From WS-2 sp036507005 (GTDB taxonomy: Bacteria; Eisenbacteria; RBG-16-71-46): a stretch of DNA of 64,000 nt. The stretch spans positions 4,192 through 68,191 of the forward strand of contig DASXQT010000014.1 of NCBI GenBank assembly GCA_036507005.1, written 5' to 3'. The first letter of the stretch is position 1; the number at the start of each line of letters is the position of its first letter. The notes beneath the pieces were generated by a model. It ran no database searches. It saw only the letters and a list, made by a program, of their open reading frames with translations, and had not been told where the DNA came from. Position numbers and translations under genes: made by a program. Of the stretch, positions 11,278-19,214 are shown in pieces.

Positions 11278-12087
11278 ATGTCGCCCGATACCCGTGCGGA
11301 AGATCCGCGAGACCGCGCCCGTTTCGTGTTCCAGGGCACGGTGAAGAAGCTGCGCGCGTCGGCGCTCGACGAGGTCCCGGCCTCCGACCGCACGGTGGTG
11401 GTGCGGGTCGAGCGCGTGATCCACGCCCCCGAGGTGCTGGGAGACTGCGCGGGAGAGGACGTCACGGTGCGCCTCGCCGAGGGCGAGACCGTGAAGAGCG
11501 GGGAGAGCCTGATCTTCCACACCCGCGGCTGGATCTTCGGCCAGGGGATCGCGGTCGAGTCGGTCGGCCACGACCCGGCCACGAAGCGCGCCGTCACCGC
11601 GTTGAGCCATCACCCCGGCGATCCCGCGAAGAGCCTGCGCGCGCGCGAGGCGATGGAGCAGAGCGGGCGCGCGGACCTGATCGTGACCGGCCGCGTCTCC
11701 GCGGTCCGCGCCGCGCCCCGCGAGACGCCGGCGCGCGCCTCGCGGACCGCCTCCGGCACCGCCGCCCGGCGCGTCAGCGAGCACGACCCGCTGTGGCAGG
11801 AGGCGGTGATCGAGGTCGAGGAGGTCCACAAGGGACGGAACCCCGGCCCGCGGGTGGTGGTGTGCTTCCCGAAGAGCGCCGACGTCCGCTGGCACCTCGC
11901 TCCCAAGTTCCGCAAGGGCCAGCGCGGGGTGTTCCTGCTGCACCGCGAGCAGCTCGTCCGCGGCGCGGCGAGGGCAGGAGGCGCGGCGCGCGGCGCCGGG
12001 CTCTACACCGCGCTCCACCCGGCCGACGTCCAGCCGCTTGCGGAGCTGCCGCGCATCCGGCGCGCGGCCGGTAAGGCCCGGGGCTGA
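11278..12087 (+). CDS. Hypothetical protein with two related beta-rich modules
   Basis: 269 residues, no signal peptide or membrane segment. Two similar halves: residues ~15-105 (FVFQGTVKKL ... VVVRVERVIHAPEVL ... GESLIFHTRGWIFG) and ~135-235 (LIVTGRVSAV ... AVIEVEEVHKGRNP ... KGQRGVFLLHRE). Each starts with a G-x-V strand and ends in a hydrophobic strand, resembling OB-like modules in predicted secreted proteins. No family assigned. ATG 11278 has GGAGGAG at ideal distance. The next gene starts 9 nt after the stop, so they form an operon with a BNR-repeat protein. Confidence 0.7.
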   Translation: MSPDTRAEDPRDRARFVFQGTVKKLRASALDEVPASDRTVVVRVERVIHAPEVLGDCAGEDVTVRLAEGETVKSGESLIFHTRGWIFGQGIAVESVGHDPATKRAVTALSHHPGDPAKSLRAREAMEQSGRADLIVTGRVSAVRAAPRETPARASRTASGTAARRVSEHDPLWQEAVIEVEEVHKGRNPGPRVVVCFPKSADVRWHLAPKFRKGQRGVFLLHREQLVRGAARAGGAARGAGLYTALHPADVQPLAELPRIRRAAGKARG

Positions 12088-12096
12088 GCGGCGGCG

Positions 12097-13563
12097 ATGG
12101 CGCGCAAGCGGAGCGCACCTCGCGCGCAGGCCCGGCGCAGGAAGAAGAAGAAGCGCGAAGGGCCGGGGGCGACCGGCGGGATCCTCGTGGTCAACATGAT
12201 CCCGCGCTCGCTCAGCCGCGAGAGCAACCAGGACAGCGAGCCGATGATCGCGGTCCATCCCGCGAACCCGCTCGAGATCGTCGGCACCGCGTTCACGCCC
12301 GACCCCGCGGGCGGGTCGAACGCCCCGCTCTACGTCTCGACCGACGGCGGCCGGACCTGGCGCCTGCACTCGATCGTCCCCAGCCGCGCGGGGAGCCTCT
12401 CGGGCACGAACGACATCACCGTCGCCTTCGCCGGCGCGGGCGGGACGCTCTACGGCGGCATCCTGCGTGACCCGAGCGTGAACTTCGAGACCCTGCGCGC
12501 CGCCTCGCCGCACGACCCGGCGACCATGGAGGTGCTCCAGAGCCGGGCCGCCGGGGATCAGCCCTTCGTCCACGCGATCACGAACGCCGGCAAGGACCGG
12601 GTGCTGGTCGGGGTCAACGACTTCGGAGCGGGTTCCGCGACCGCGACCGTGGACGCCTCGGCGAGCGCCGGGATCGCCAAGCCGTCGTTCAGGAAGGTGC
12701 GCATCGAGACGCGTCCCACCATGGGGCAGGACGGGCCGCAGGTGCGGCCGGTCTCTCACGCCGACGGAACCTCCTATGCCGCGTTCTACGGCTGGCGCTC
12801 CGAGAGCGGGGAGTTCACCGACAACACGCTGGTCGTGACCACCGACGTGGTCGTGGTGCGCGACGACCGCGGGCTCGCCGGCACGCGGCCCTTCCAGGAC
12901 CTGAAGGACGCGGGCGACGGGCTCTCCGGGCGGCTGGTCGCGCGCGCGGTCCAGGTGCCATTCCACCAGCGCGGGACCGCGGCCACCGGCCAGCAGCGGC
13001 TGGGCGGCACGCTCTCGATCGCGGTCGATCCGCGGGCCGAGAAGAGCGGCACCGTGTACCTGGCGTGGGGCGACCGCCAGCCGGGCTCGGTGCTCACCCT
13101 CCACGTGCGGCGCTCGACCGACCGCGGGGCGACGTGGTCCGCAGCCGATCTCCTCGCCGCGCCGAACGCCACCAACGCCGCCCTCGCCATCAACGGCGAG
13201 GGCGTGGTGGGCCTGCTCTACCAGGAGGTCACCGGCGCGGAGAGCGCCCGCCGCTGGGTGACCCACTTCCGACGCTCCGCCGACGGTGCGCGGTGGGACG
13301 ACGTGATCCTGGCCGACACGCCCGCCGACGTTCCGGCCAAGATCTTCGACCCCTACCTCGGTGACTACGATCACCTGGTGGCGGTCGGGGCGGACTTCTT
13401 CGGCATCTTCTGCGCCAGCAACACGCCCGATCCGGCGCACTTCCCGAGCGGGGTCACGTGGCAGCGCAACGTGGACCTCGCGGCCAGGCGGCTGCTCGCC
13501 CTGGACGGCAAGACCCCGGTGCCGGTGTCGATCGATCCGTTCTTCTTCAAGACCACCGCCTGA
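12097..13563 (+). CDS. BNR/Asp-box repeat (sialidase-like propeller) protein
   Basis: 488 residues. A very basic N-terminus (residues 2-25, RRRKKKKR) precedes a beta-propeller with Asp-box repeats: YVSTDGGRTW near 80 and RRSTDRGATW near 345. MIAVHPANPLEIVGTAFTP and AVDPRAEKSGTVYLAW are other blade edges. This is the sialidase-like six-bladed fold, but the catalytic Arg triad and Tyr/Glu of true sialidases could not be placed, so an enzyme role is not claimed. No signal peptide; the polybasic start is odd for a propeller of this kind. Partner of the upstream two-module protein. Confidence 0.72.
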   Translation: MARKRSAPRAQARRRKKKKREGPGATGGILVVNMIPRSLSRESNQDSEPMIAVHPANPLEIVGTAFTPDPAGGSNAPLYVSTDGGRTWRLHSIVPSRAGSLSGTNDITVAFAGAGGTLYGGILRDPSVNFETLRAASPHDPATMEVLQSRAAGDQPFVHAITNAGKDRVLVGVNDFGAGSATATVDASASAGIAKPSFRKVRIETRPTMGQDGPQVRPVSHADGTSYAAFYGWRSESGEFTDNTLVVTTDVVVVRDDRGLAGTRPFQDLKDAGDGLSGRLVARAVQVPFHQRGTAATGQQRLGGTLSIAVDPRAEKSGTVYLAWGDRQPGSVLTLHVRRSTDRGATWSAADLLAAPNATNAALAINGEGVVGLLYQEVTGAESARRWVTHFRRSADGARWDDVILADTPADVPAKIFDPYLGDYDHLVAVGADFFGIFCASNTPDPAHFPSGVTWQRNVDLAARRLLALDGKTPVPVSIDPFFFKTTA

Positions 13564-13616
13564 AGGGGGGTCCAGAGGCCCCCGCCTTACGCCGATACCT
13601 GCGCGGGAGGCAGCCC

Positions 13617-14402
13617 ATGACCGACGCGGCCGACGCGCAGGCCCCGCTGGAGGCGATGCTCAAGGAGGAGATCGTCCGCATGTACCAGGAGGTCGCGGAC
13701 AATCCCAAGAGCACGTTCCACTTCTTCCACGGACGCGAGGCGGCGGAGATGTTCGATTACTCGCGCGAATGGCTCGATCGCGCCCCCGCGAGCGCGGTGG
13801 ACTCGTTCGCGGGCGTCGGGAACCCCCACCTGCGCAGCGAGCTCGCGCCCGGCGAAACGGTGCTCGACCTGGGCAGCGGCGCGGGGTTGGACGCGATCAT
13901 CGCCTCCTGGCGGGTGGGCCCGGGCGGCAGCGTCATCGGGCTCGATCTCAACCCCGCGATGTGCCGTAAGGCCCAGGCCCACGCCGAGGCCACCGGAGCG
14001 CGGATGGAGTGCCGGGTCGGGCGCGTGGAGGACATCCCCCTGCCCGAGGCGTCGGTGGACGTCGCCCTCTCGAACGGCGTGATCAACCTGTCCTTCCGCA
14101 AGCGGCGCGTGATCGAGGAGATCTACCGGGTGCTGCGGCCGGGCGGCAGGATTTCGATCACCGACATCGTGAGCGCCAAGCAGCTCTCCCAGTCGATCGT
14201 GAACGATCCCAAGCTCTGGGCGAGCTGAATCGGGGGCGCGCTCCCGGAGGGAGAGATGTTCCGCCTGCTCGAGGAGACCGGCTTCACCCGCGTGCGATCC
14301 GCCGTCGTTCCGCGCTTCCGCTTCCGCAAGGAATCGACGCAGTCCTCGGCCGAGGCCTACGGCGTCAAGGCGGTCATGATGACGGCGCGGAAGGCGGGCT
14401 GA
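13617..14402 (+). CDS. ArsM-like SAM methyltransferase, putative selenoprotein (Sec204, UGA 14226-14228)
   Basis: Class I methyltransferase related to arsenite methyltransferases: SAM motif VLDLGSGAGLD (82-92), acidic motif VIGLDLNPAM, SNGVINL, VLRPGGRISITDIV. Conventional reading stops at UGA 14226. The frame continues with family-like sequence (IGGALPEGEMFRLLEETGF ... EAYGVKAVMMTARKAG) to UGA 14400, giving 261 residues. In ArsM relatives this position is the conserved Cys of WAxCIxGAL. A hairpin follows the UGA, and selB lies at 48885. The two other ArsM cysteines are absent (GVGNP, SNGVINL), so arsenic may not be the substrate. The alternative is a truncated 203-residue enzyme plus remnant. 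Confidence 0.75.
14229..14253 (+). promoter_or_regulatory. Putative bacterial SECIS element
   Basis: Right after the UGA, CTCCC (14241-14245) pairs with GGGAG (14249-14253) around a GGA loop starting 18 nt downstream of the UGA. This agrees with the published bacterial SECIS rules as I recall them: small apical loop 16-37 nt after UGA with a G in the first two loop positions. A competing stem (14231-14246) is also possible. Confidence 0.5.
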
Positions 14403-14409
14403 CCGGCCG

Positions 14410-15060
14410 CTACGCGGGGCCTGGCGCCGCCTGCGAGCGCATCAGGAGCGCTCCGACCCAGATCTGCCATGCCGACTGGGCGAGCGTCACGATTCCGAAC
14501 CCGTGCACGTCGAGCGGCAGGAGACCGGAGTAGAAGGCAACCAGGACTCCGGCGCCGACCAGCGCGCCGCCCGCTCCCGCGGCGCGCGAGATGCTCCCGC
14601 CCGCGAAGATCGCCCCCGACCAGAGCAGGATCGCGACGGACGACGCGACCACCGCCACCTGTGCGAAGCCCTGGTTCAGCCGCCCCGTGTACCACAGCAG
14701 CCCGTGGTAGATCTCGCGCGCCGAGCCCTCGGCCGCCAGGGTGCGCTCCGCCACCGGCGTGGCGACGAACCCGCTCGCGACCGCGGCGGAGATCAACGCG
14801 ATGCTTCCGAGCCCGTAGACGACCAGGGCGGCGGTGGTGAGATGGGACGGCCCCAGTCGGCGGGCGAGTCCGAGCAGCCCCAGGAACACCGCGGGGACGG
14901 CCGCGATCGCGATGCCGTGGATGTGCGCGTTGAGCCGGGCCGTGTGCGCGAGATGTTCCCGGTCCAGGAGCTGGTGGGCGGTGGGATGATGGCTCATCAC
15001 GAACAGACCCGCCGCGGACCCGGCGATGAGCAGGATCCCGCTCGCGGCATCGCTTCGCAT
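14410..15060 (-). CDS. Multi-pass membrane protein of unknown function
   Basis: 216 residues with about six hydrophobic helices, starting at residues 5-20 (ASGILLIAGSAAGLFVMS) and including AIAAVPAVFLGLLGLA, AALVVYGLGSIALISAAVASG, FAQVAVVASSVAILLWSG and GALVGAGVLVAFYSG. The first loop is His-rich (SHHPTAH ... HLAHTARLNAHIHG), which could bind metal or haem. No family was recognised. ATG 15060 has GGAGG 8 nt upstream on the minus strand. It converges with the methyltransferase gene, 7 nt between stops, and diverges from the HXXEE gene. Confidence 0.65.
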   Translation of the reverse strand: MRSDAASGILLIAGSAAGLFVMSHHPTAHQLLDREHLAHTARLNAHIHGIAIAAVPAVFLGLLGLARRLGPSHLTTAALVVYGLGSIALISAAVASGFVATPVAERTLAAEGSAREIYHGLLWYTGRLNQGFAQVAVVASSVAILLWSGAIFAGGSISRAAGAGGALVGAGVLVAFYSGLLPLDVHGFGIVTLAQSAWQIWVGALLMRSQAAPGPA

Positions 15061-15211
15061 CTTGCGCACCTCCGGCGTGTGGAGCGACGATGGAGCCCAC
15101 AGTGTACGAACCGCACGGGGGACGCCGTCAACCGCCGGGCTCGAGCGTCGAGGCCCTGCCCGGGGCCGTGGAGTCTCCGGGCCGGGGGCCGAGCGTGCGA
15201 GCGCTCCGAGC

Positions 15212-15691
15212 ATGCCGCTGACCTGGCTCTCCTGGGCGCCGCTCGCCGCCGCGAGCCTCCACATGGTGGAGGAGTTCGTGTTCCCGGGCGGCTTCGCAGC
15301 CTGGGAGCGCCGCTATCGCTCCGACATCGGCCGCAGCCTCACGAACCGCTACCTGGTGATCGTGAACGTCCTGTTCCTGATCCTGTGCTACGACGCCGCG
15401 GCCATGCGAGGAAGGCCCGCGGGCGTTGCGCTGTGGCTCACCGTGGCCGCGCTCCAGGCGGCCAACGGCATCTGGCACCTGCTCGCGGTGTTGAAGACGC
15501 GGGCCTATTCGCCGGGGGTGGTGACCGGGATGCTGGTCTACGTCCCGCTCGCGGCGTTCGGCACCATGCACTACCTGCGCGCGGGGGAGGCGTCCGTTCC
15601 GACCGCGCTCGCCGCGCTCGCGATCGGCGGCCCCTACCAGTTCTGGCTCAACGCCCTGCACCGCTGGCGGACGCGGCGGGCGAGGACCTGA
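15212..15691 (+). CDS. HXXEE domain-containing membrane protein
   Basis: 159 residues with four to five membrane segments. Residues 17-21 are HMVEE, the signature of the HXXEE family, followed by the family-typical FPGGFAAWERRY and a late PYQFWLNALHRW. The His and Glu residues within membrane helices suggest a metal site, but the activity of this family is not established. Start ATG 15212 is chosen because homology begins there; no good ribosome site precedes it. It diverges from the previous gene. Confidence 0.75.
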   Translation: MPLTWLSWAPLAAASLHMVEEFVFPGGFAAWERRYRSDIGRSLTNRYLVIVNVLFLILCYDAAAMRGRPAGVALWLTVAALQAANGIWHLLAVLKTRAYSPGVVTGMLVYVPLAAFGTMHYLRAGEASVPTALAALAIGGPYQFWLNALHRWRTRRART

Positions 15692-15815
15692 GGCGGCGCC
15701 GCGAGGCCCCGGCGCAGAAAAGGCCTCCGGGAGAGCCCATGGGGCGCATGGGCCGAACCTGCTACGCTCTCCCGGACGAAGACCCGTCTTCCCTTCCCCC
15801 GAACGAGACGCCGCA

Positions 15816-16223
15816 ATGAAGGAACGCCGCTTTCGGCGCGAGCTCCGGTCGCTCGAGGCGATTCACGAGTTCGTCACCGAGTTCCTCGCCGCCCACGGGC
15901 TGCCTGATTCCCACTCGTTCGACGTCGATCTGATCCTCGAGGAGCTGTTCACGAACATGGTCAGGCACAGCCGGGAAGGAAGCCACGACATCGCCATCGC
16001 CCTGGAGCGGGACGGCCGCGACGTGACCATCCGGCTTCGCGACTTCGACGTTCAGGCGTATGATGTTACGGACGCTCCAGCATTCGACATCCGCCAGCCT
16101 TTGAGCCAGCGGCGCCCCGGCGGGATGGGCCTGCACTTGGTGCGCCAGATCGCGGATACGATCCGGTACCAGTACGCCGACCGAATCAGCACGATCACCG
16201 TCACGAAGAGGCTGGATCCCTGA
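15816..16223 (+). CDS. RsbW/SpoIIAB-like anti-sigma serine kinase (HATPase_c_2)
   Basis: 135 residues, a single GHKL ATPase domain with N-box LILEELFTNMVRHS and G-box RRPGGMGLHLVRQIAD. There is no HisKA, as in RsbW-type kinases. Such proteins phosphorylate STAS antagonists and may bind a sigma factor. The next gene is exactly that type of antagonist, overlapping by one base (TGATG), so the pair is co-translated. No group IV SigB-like sigma is adjacent; the ECF sigma 180 nt downstream belongs to another class, so the output target is open. Confidence 0.85.
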   Translation: MKERRFRRELRSLEAIHEFVTEFLAAHGLPDSHSFDVDLILEELFTNMVRHSREGSHDIAIALERDGRDVTIRLRDFDVQAYDVTDAPAFDIRQPLSQRRPGGMGLHLVRQIADTIRYQYADRISTITVTKRLDP

Positions 16224-16507
16224 TGTTCCAGATCCAGGTGGGCGCGCAGGGAGCGGTGAAGTTCCTGGGGCGTCTCGACGCCTCCGCGGCGGAGCAGGCC
16301 CACGCCACGCTGCGCGCGCTCGCGGGGCCCATGACCGCGGACTTCTCGGAGCTCGAGTACATCTCGAGCGCGGGCCTGGGATTGATGATCGAGACCCACA
16401 AACGCCTGGCCAGTCAGGGACACGGCCTGCGAATCATCAATACGACGCCGAGGGTTCGGAACATCTTCGCCTACGCCGGACTCGACAAGCTGCTTCGAGT
16501 CGAATAG
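16223..16507 (+). CDS. STAS-domain anti-sigma factor antagonist (RsbV-like)
   Basis: 94-residue STAS domain: VKFLGRLDASAAEQAHATL, then SELEYISSAGLGLMIETHKR, where the first or second Ser of ISSAG is the expected phosphorylation site, and HGLRIINTTPRVRNIFAYAG. Length is standard. It should be phosphorylated by the kinase encoded immediately upstream and bind it when dephosphorylated (partner switch). One-base gene overlap supports a fixed stoichiometry. Confidence 0.87.
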   Translation: MFQIQVGAQGAVKFLGRLDASAAEQAHATLRALAGPMTADFSELEYISSAGLGLMIETHKRLASQGHGLRIINTTPRVRNIFAYAGLDKLLRVE

Positions 16508-16686
16508 CTCGCCCGAGGCCGCGCCCTTAGTCCCCGCGGCCCCGGCGAGGGTCCCCGATCGGTGGGGTCGCCGCATGCGTTGCCTACCGCACTCGAGACG
16601 TCGCCGCCTCGGCCTTTCCGCCGCGGCCCGGGGAGCTCCGTTTCCCACCAACCTTTGCGGGCTCCGCCTGTATTAAGGGGTACGCG

Positions 16687-17229
16687 ATGGCCGCGAACGA
16701 GCGGGCGCTGATCCGAAGCGCCCAACGGGGGGACGCCAAGGCGTTCGAGGCGATCGTGGCCAGGTACGAGCGGGTGCTGTTCAACCTGGCCCTGCGGATG
16801 GTCAACGATCGGGAGGACGCGCGGGATCTCACCCAGACCGTTTTCGTCAAGGCCTATCAGCGGCTGCCGGCCTTCGATCCGGATCGACCGTTCTTCAGCT
16901 GGGTCTACCGGATCATGATCAACGAGTCGCTGAACCTCCTGAGCCGCAGGCGCCCGATGGAGCCACTCGCCGAGCAGATGGAATCGGTGGAGCCGTCCCC
17001 CGAGGAATGTTTCGAGCGGGCTCGAGTGGTCGACACGGTTCAAGGCGCGATCATGGAGCTTTCCGAACCTTATCGCGAGGTCATCGTGCTGAGGCACTTC
17101 CTGAACCTCTCGCACCGGGAAATGAGCGATGCGCTGCGGGTTCCCGAGAAGACCGTGAAGTCGCGGCTGTACTCGGCGCGCCAGAGGCTGGTCACGGTCC
17201 TCCGGCGCCGGGGCGTCGTGCACGCATGA
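16687..17229 (+). CDS. ECF-type RNA polymerase sigma factor
   Basis: 180 residues with sigma-2 (FEAIVARYERVLFNLALRMV, DREDARDLTQTVFVKAYQRL, FFSWVYRIMINES) and sigma-4 (LSEPYREVIVLRHFLNLSHR, VPEKTVKSRLYSARQRL) and the short acidic linker typical of group IV factors. It overlaps the anti-sigma gene by ATGA. The 179-nt upstream gap holds a TATTAA at 16671-16676 in an AT-richer patch, possibly part of its promoter, but no confident -35 was placed. It probably directs an envelope-stress regulon that includes this operon. Confidence 0.93.
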   Translation: MAANERALIRSAQRGDAKAFEAIVARYERVLFNLALRMVNDREDARDLTQTVFVKAYQRLPAFDPDRPFFSWVYRIMINESLNLLSRRRPMEPLAEQMESVEPSPEECFERARVVDTVQGAIMELSEPYREVIVLRHFLNLSHREMSDALRVPEKTVKSRLYSARQRLVTVLRRRGVVHA

Positions 17230-18014
17230 ACTCCGAGACGCTGGAGCGCCTGATGAACGACGTGCTGGATGGCGTCGCAACGCCCGAAGAAAGGGCGCTG
17301 CTCGAGCGGCACCTGGAGACCGACCCGGCGGCGCGAGCGCGTCACCGCGAGCTGCAAGGCGTGTTCGAGCTCCTGGCCCGCGTTCCGATGGAGGACCCGC
17401 CGCCGGAATTGCGGACCGAGGTGTCGCTGGCGCTCGCGGCTTCCTCGCGCACCCACGGTCCGGCGCGGCGGGCGCCGGCGTGGACCGAATCGATGCGCGC
17501 GGCCTTCGTGCGTCGGCCCGGCCTGGGGGCCGCATCCGCGTTTGCGGCCGGCGCGCTCGCGGTCGCGATCGCGGTCCTGGCGCTCACGAGGAGTCTGGGC
17601 CCGGCGGCGCCGGGGCTTCCCGTCTCCGGAACGATGGCACGTCCGGCCCCCGGGCCCGAGTCGCTCCTCGACACCCGTGAGGCGCGGGTCGAGGGCGCGA
17701 CCTTCACGATCACGACGCGGCGCGGCGGCGACCCGTGGACCGTGGAGCTCGCGGTCCGGGCCGCCGCGCCCACCGAGATCGAGCTGGAATTCGATCCGGA
17801 ACGACTCGCGGTCGAGGATGTCCATTGGTCCGCCCCCGCCGAGGTTCACGCGACGCCAGGTCGCGTGCGTCTCGGCGCGGGCGCCGATGTCCGCTACAGG
17901 CTGGCGTTCCGCGCGCGGGGAGAGCCGAGCGCGGACCTGAGCGCGACCTTGCGATCCGGCAAGGGGTCGGCAAAGGAGGTGCTGCGGATGACGCCGGGCA
18001 ATTCGATTCCCTAG
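17226..18014 (+). CDS. Membrane anti-sigma factor (no zinc motif)
   Basis: 262 residues. N-terminal anti-sigma helices (LERLMNDVLDGVATPEERAL, LERHLETDPAARARHREL) match the zf-HC2/RsiW-like fold, but the HxxxCxxC zinc ligands are absent. One membrane helix near 100-120 (ASAFAAGALAVAIAVLAL) separates it from a ~130-residue extracytoplasmic beta-rich sensor. Overlap with the sigma gene and topology fit a sequestering factor controlled by regulated proteolysis. A PrsW-type protease is encoded 4 kb downstream. PrsW starts RsiW degradation in Bacillus, so a similar path is plausible here. Confidence 0.85.
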   Translation: MNSETLERLMNDVLDGVATPEERALLERHLETDPAARARHRELQGVFELLARVPMEDPPPELRTEVSLALAASSRTHGPARRAPAWTESMRAAFVRRPGLGAASAFAAGALAVAIAVLALTRSLGPAAPGLPVSGTMARPAPGPESLLDTREARVEGATFTITTRRGGDPWTVELAVRAAAPTEIELEFDPERLAVEDVHWSAPAEVHATPGRVRLGAGADVRYRLAFRARGEPSADLSATLRSGKGSAKEVLRMTPGNSIP

Positions 18015-18101
18015 CGCGACCGTCCGACCACCCGGCCGTGCCGGACTTCGGTTCGTGAAGCGGTGGTTCCTGGTCCCGTTGTCTCTGAGGAGGAGAAGGA
18101 A

Positions 18102-19043
18102 ATGACGAACAAGCGATCCGTAGTGGTGTTCGGCGTGCTCATCGTCGCAGCCGTAGTCGGAATCCTGGTGATGCGCGGCGTCATCCCGCCGAAGACCGGC
18201 ACCGAGGGCGCGATCGGCGCGGCGCAGAGGTATCAGTCCAACCAGATCTCCGAGAAGGACGTTCAGGTCACGGACTCCCAGGTCCAGGCGTTCCTCCAGA
18301 GCGACACGTTCCGCAAGCTGGCCAAGGACCGGTCGTTCCGCGAGGCCGCGAGGAGCGACGCCTTCGGGCGCTTCGTCGGATCCGACAAGCTGCGCGATGC
18401 CAGCGCCCGCTACGACGTGGCCAAGGTGATCCAGGATGCCTACGTGGCGGATCTGATCCGGAACGACGTGTTCCAGAAGGCGATGACGACCGAAGCGCTG
18501 CGCGATGCGATGCTCAAGGCGGACCTTTCCCGCCTCACCGAGAGTGGCCGCCTGGTCAATCTGCTGAAGTCGGACGCGCTGCGCGATCTCGCCGCCCGGG
18601 CCGAGTTTATCCAGTTCGCGGATGCCGCCGCCAAGGCGGAAGCGCACAACCTCACGGACCTCGCCCGGGTCGACGGGTACAAGACCCTCAAGGACACCGA
18701 TTCGTTCCGCGCCCTCATCAGCAACCAGTACTTCGCGGATGCGTTGAACGGCGGTCTCATGAACCTGTTCCGGTCGACGGAAGTCGCCGCGTTCACGACC
18801 GAAGGGCTGCGGTCGCTCGCCGAGGCCAGCCACCTGGGGGAGGCGCTGCGCGTCGACGGCTTCCGCAGCATCATGGAAGGGCTGAACGCGGACACCTACA
18901 TGGCGGTGCGTGACCTGATGAAGTCGCCCGAGGCCCTGAGCGTGCTCTCCGACGCCGCGTACAAGGACGCCGCCATGCACGCCGAGCTCAGCAAGGTGGC
19001 GGAAGCCGGCTTCCAGACCGAGCTCGCGAAGGTGCCGGAGTGA
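18102..19043 (+). CDS. Membrane-anchored helical repeat protein, unknown function
   Basis: 313 residues: N-terminal membrane helix (residues 6-26, VVVFGVLIVAAVVGILVMRG), then almost all predicted helix built of short degenerate repeats with an S-D-x-F/L-R-x-L pattern: QSDTFRKLAK, RSDAFGRFVG, KSDALRDLAA, DTDSFRALIS, RVDGFRSIME. No Cys. I do not recognise the family. ATG 18102 follows GAGGAGGAGAAGG, a strong ribosome site. It lies 87 nt after the anti-sigma gene on the same strand, so it is probably in the sigma operon and may be its main envelope product. Confidence 0.75.
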   Translation: MTNKRSVVVFGVLIVAAVVGILVMRGVIPPKTGTEGAIGAAQRYQSNQISEKDVQVTDSQVQAFLQSDTFRKLAKDRSFREAARSDAFGRFVGSDKLRDASARYDVAKVIQDAYVADLIRNDVFQKAMTTEALRDAMLKADLSRLTESGRLVNLLKSDALRDLAARAEFIQFADAAAKAEAHNLTDLARVDGYKTLKDTDSFRALISNQYFADALNGGLMNLFRSTEVAAFTTEGLRSLAEASHLGEALRVDGFRSIMEGLNADTYMAVRDLMKSPEALSVLSDAAYKDAAMHAELSKVAEAGFQTELAKVPE

Positions 19044-19214
19044 CGGTCCGGCCGCGGGCCTCCTCCGGCTCCGCGGACCGGAGTTGAACCGGAGCACTCC
19101 TGGGGGAATCCACACGCGGGCCGCGCGTGGATCCCCTGGGAGGCTCCTTTTCGGGCGGCGCCTCCCGGACGCACCCCGGGGGCGCCCCACGCTCCGCCCA
19201 CCCTGCCGCGACCA

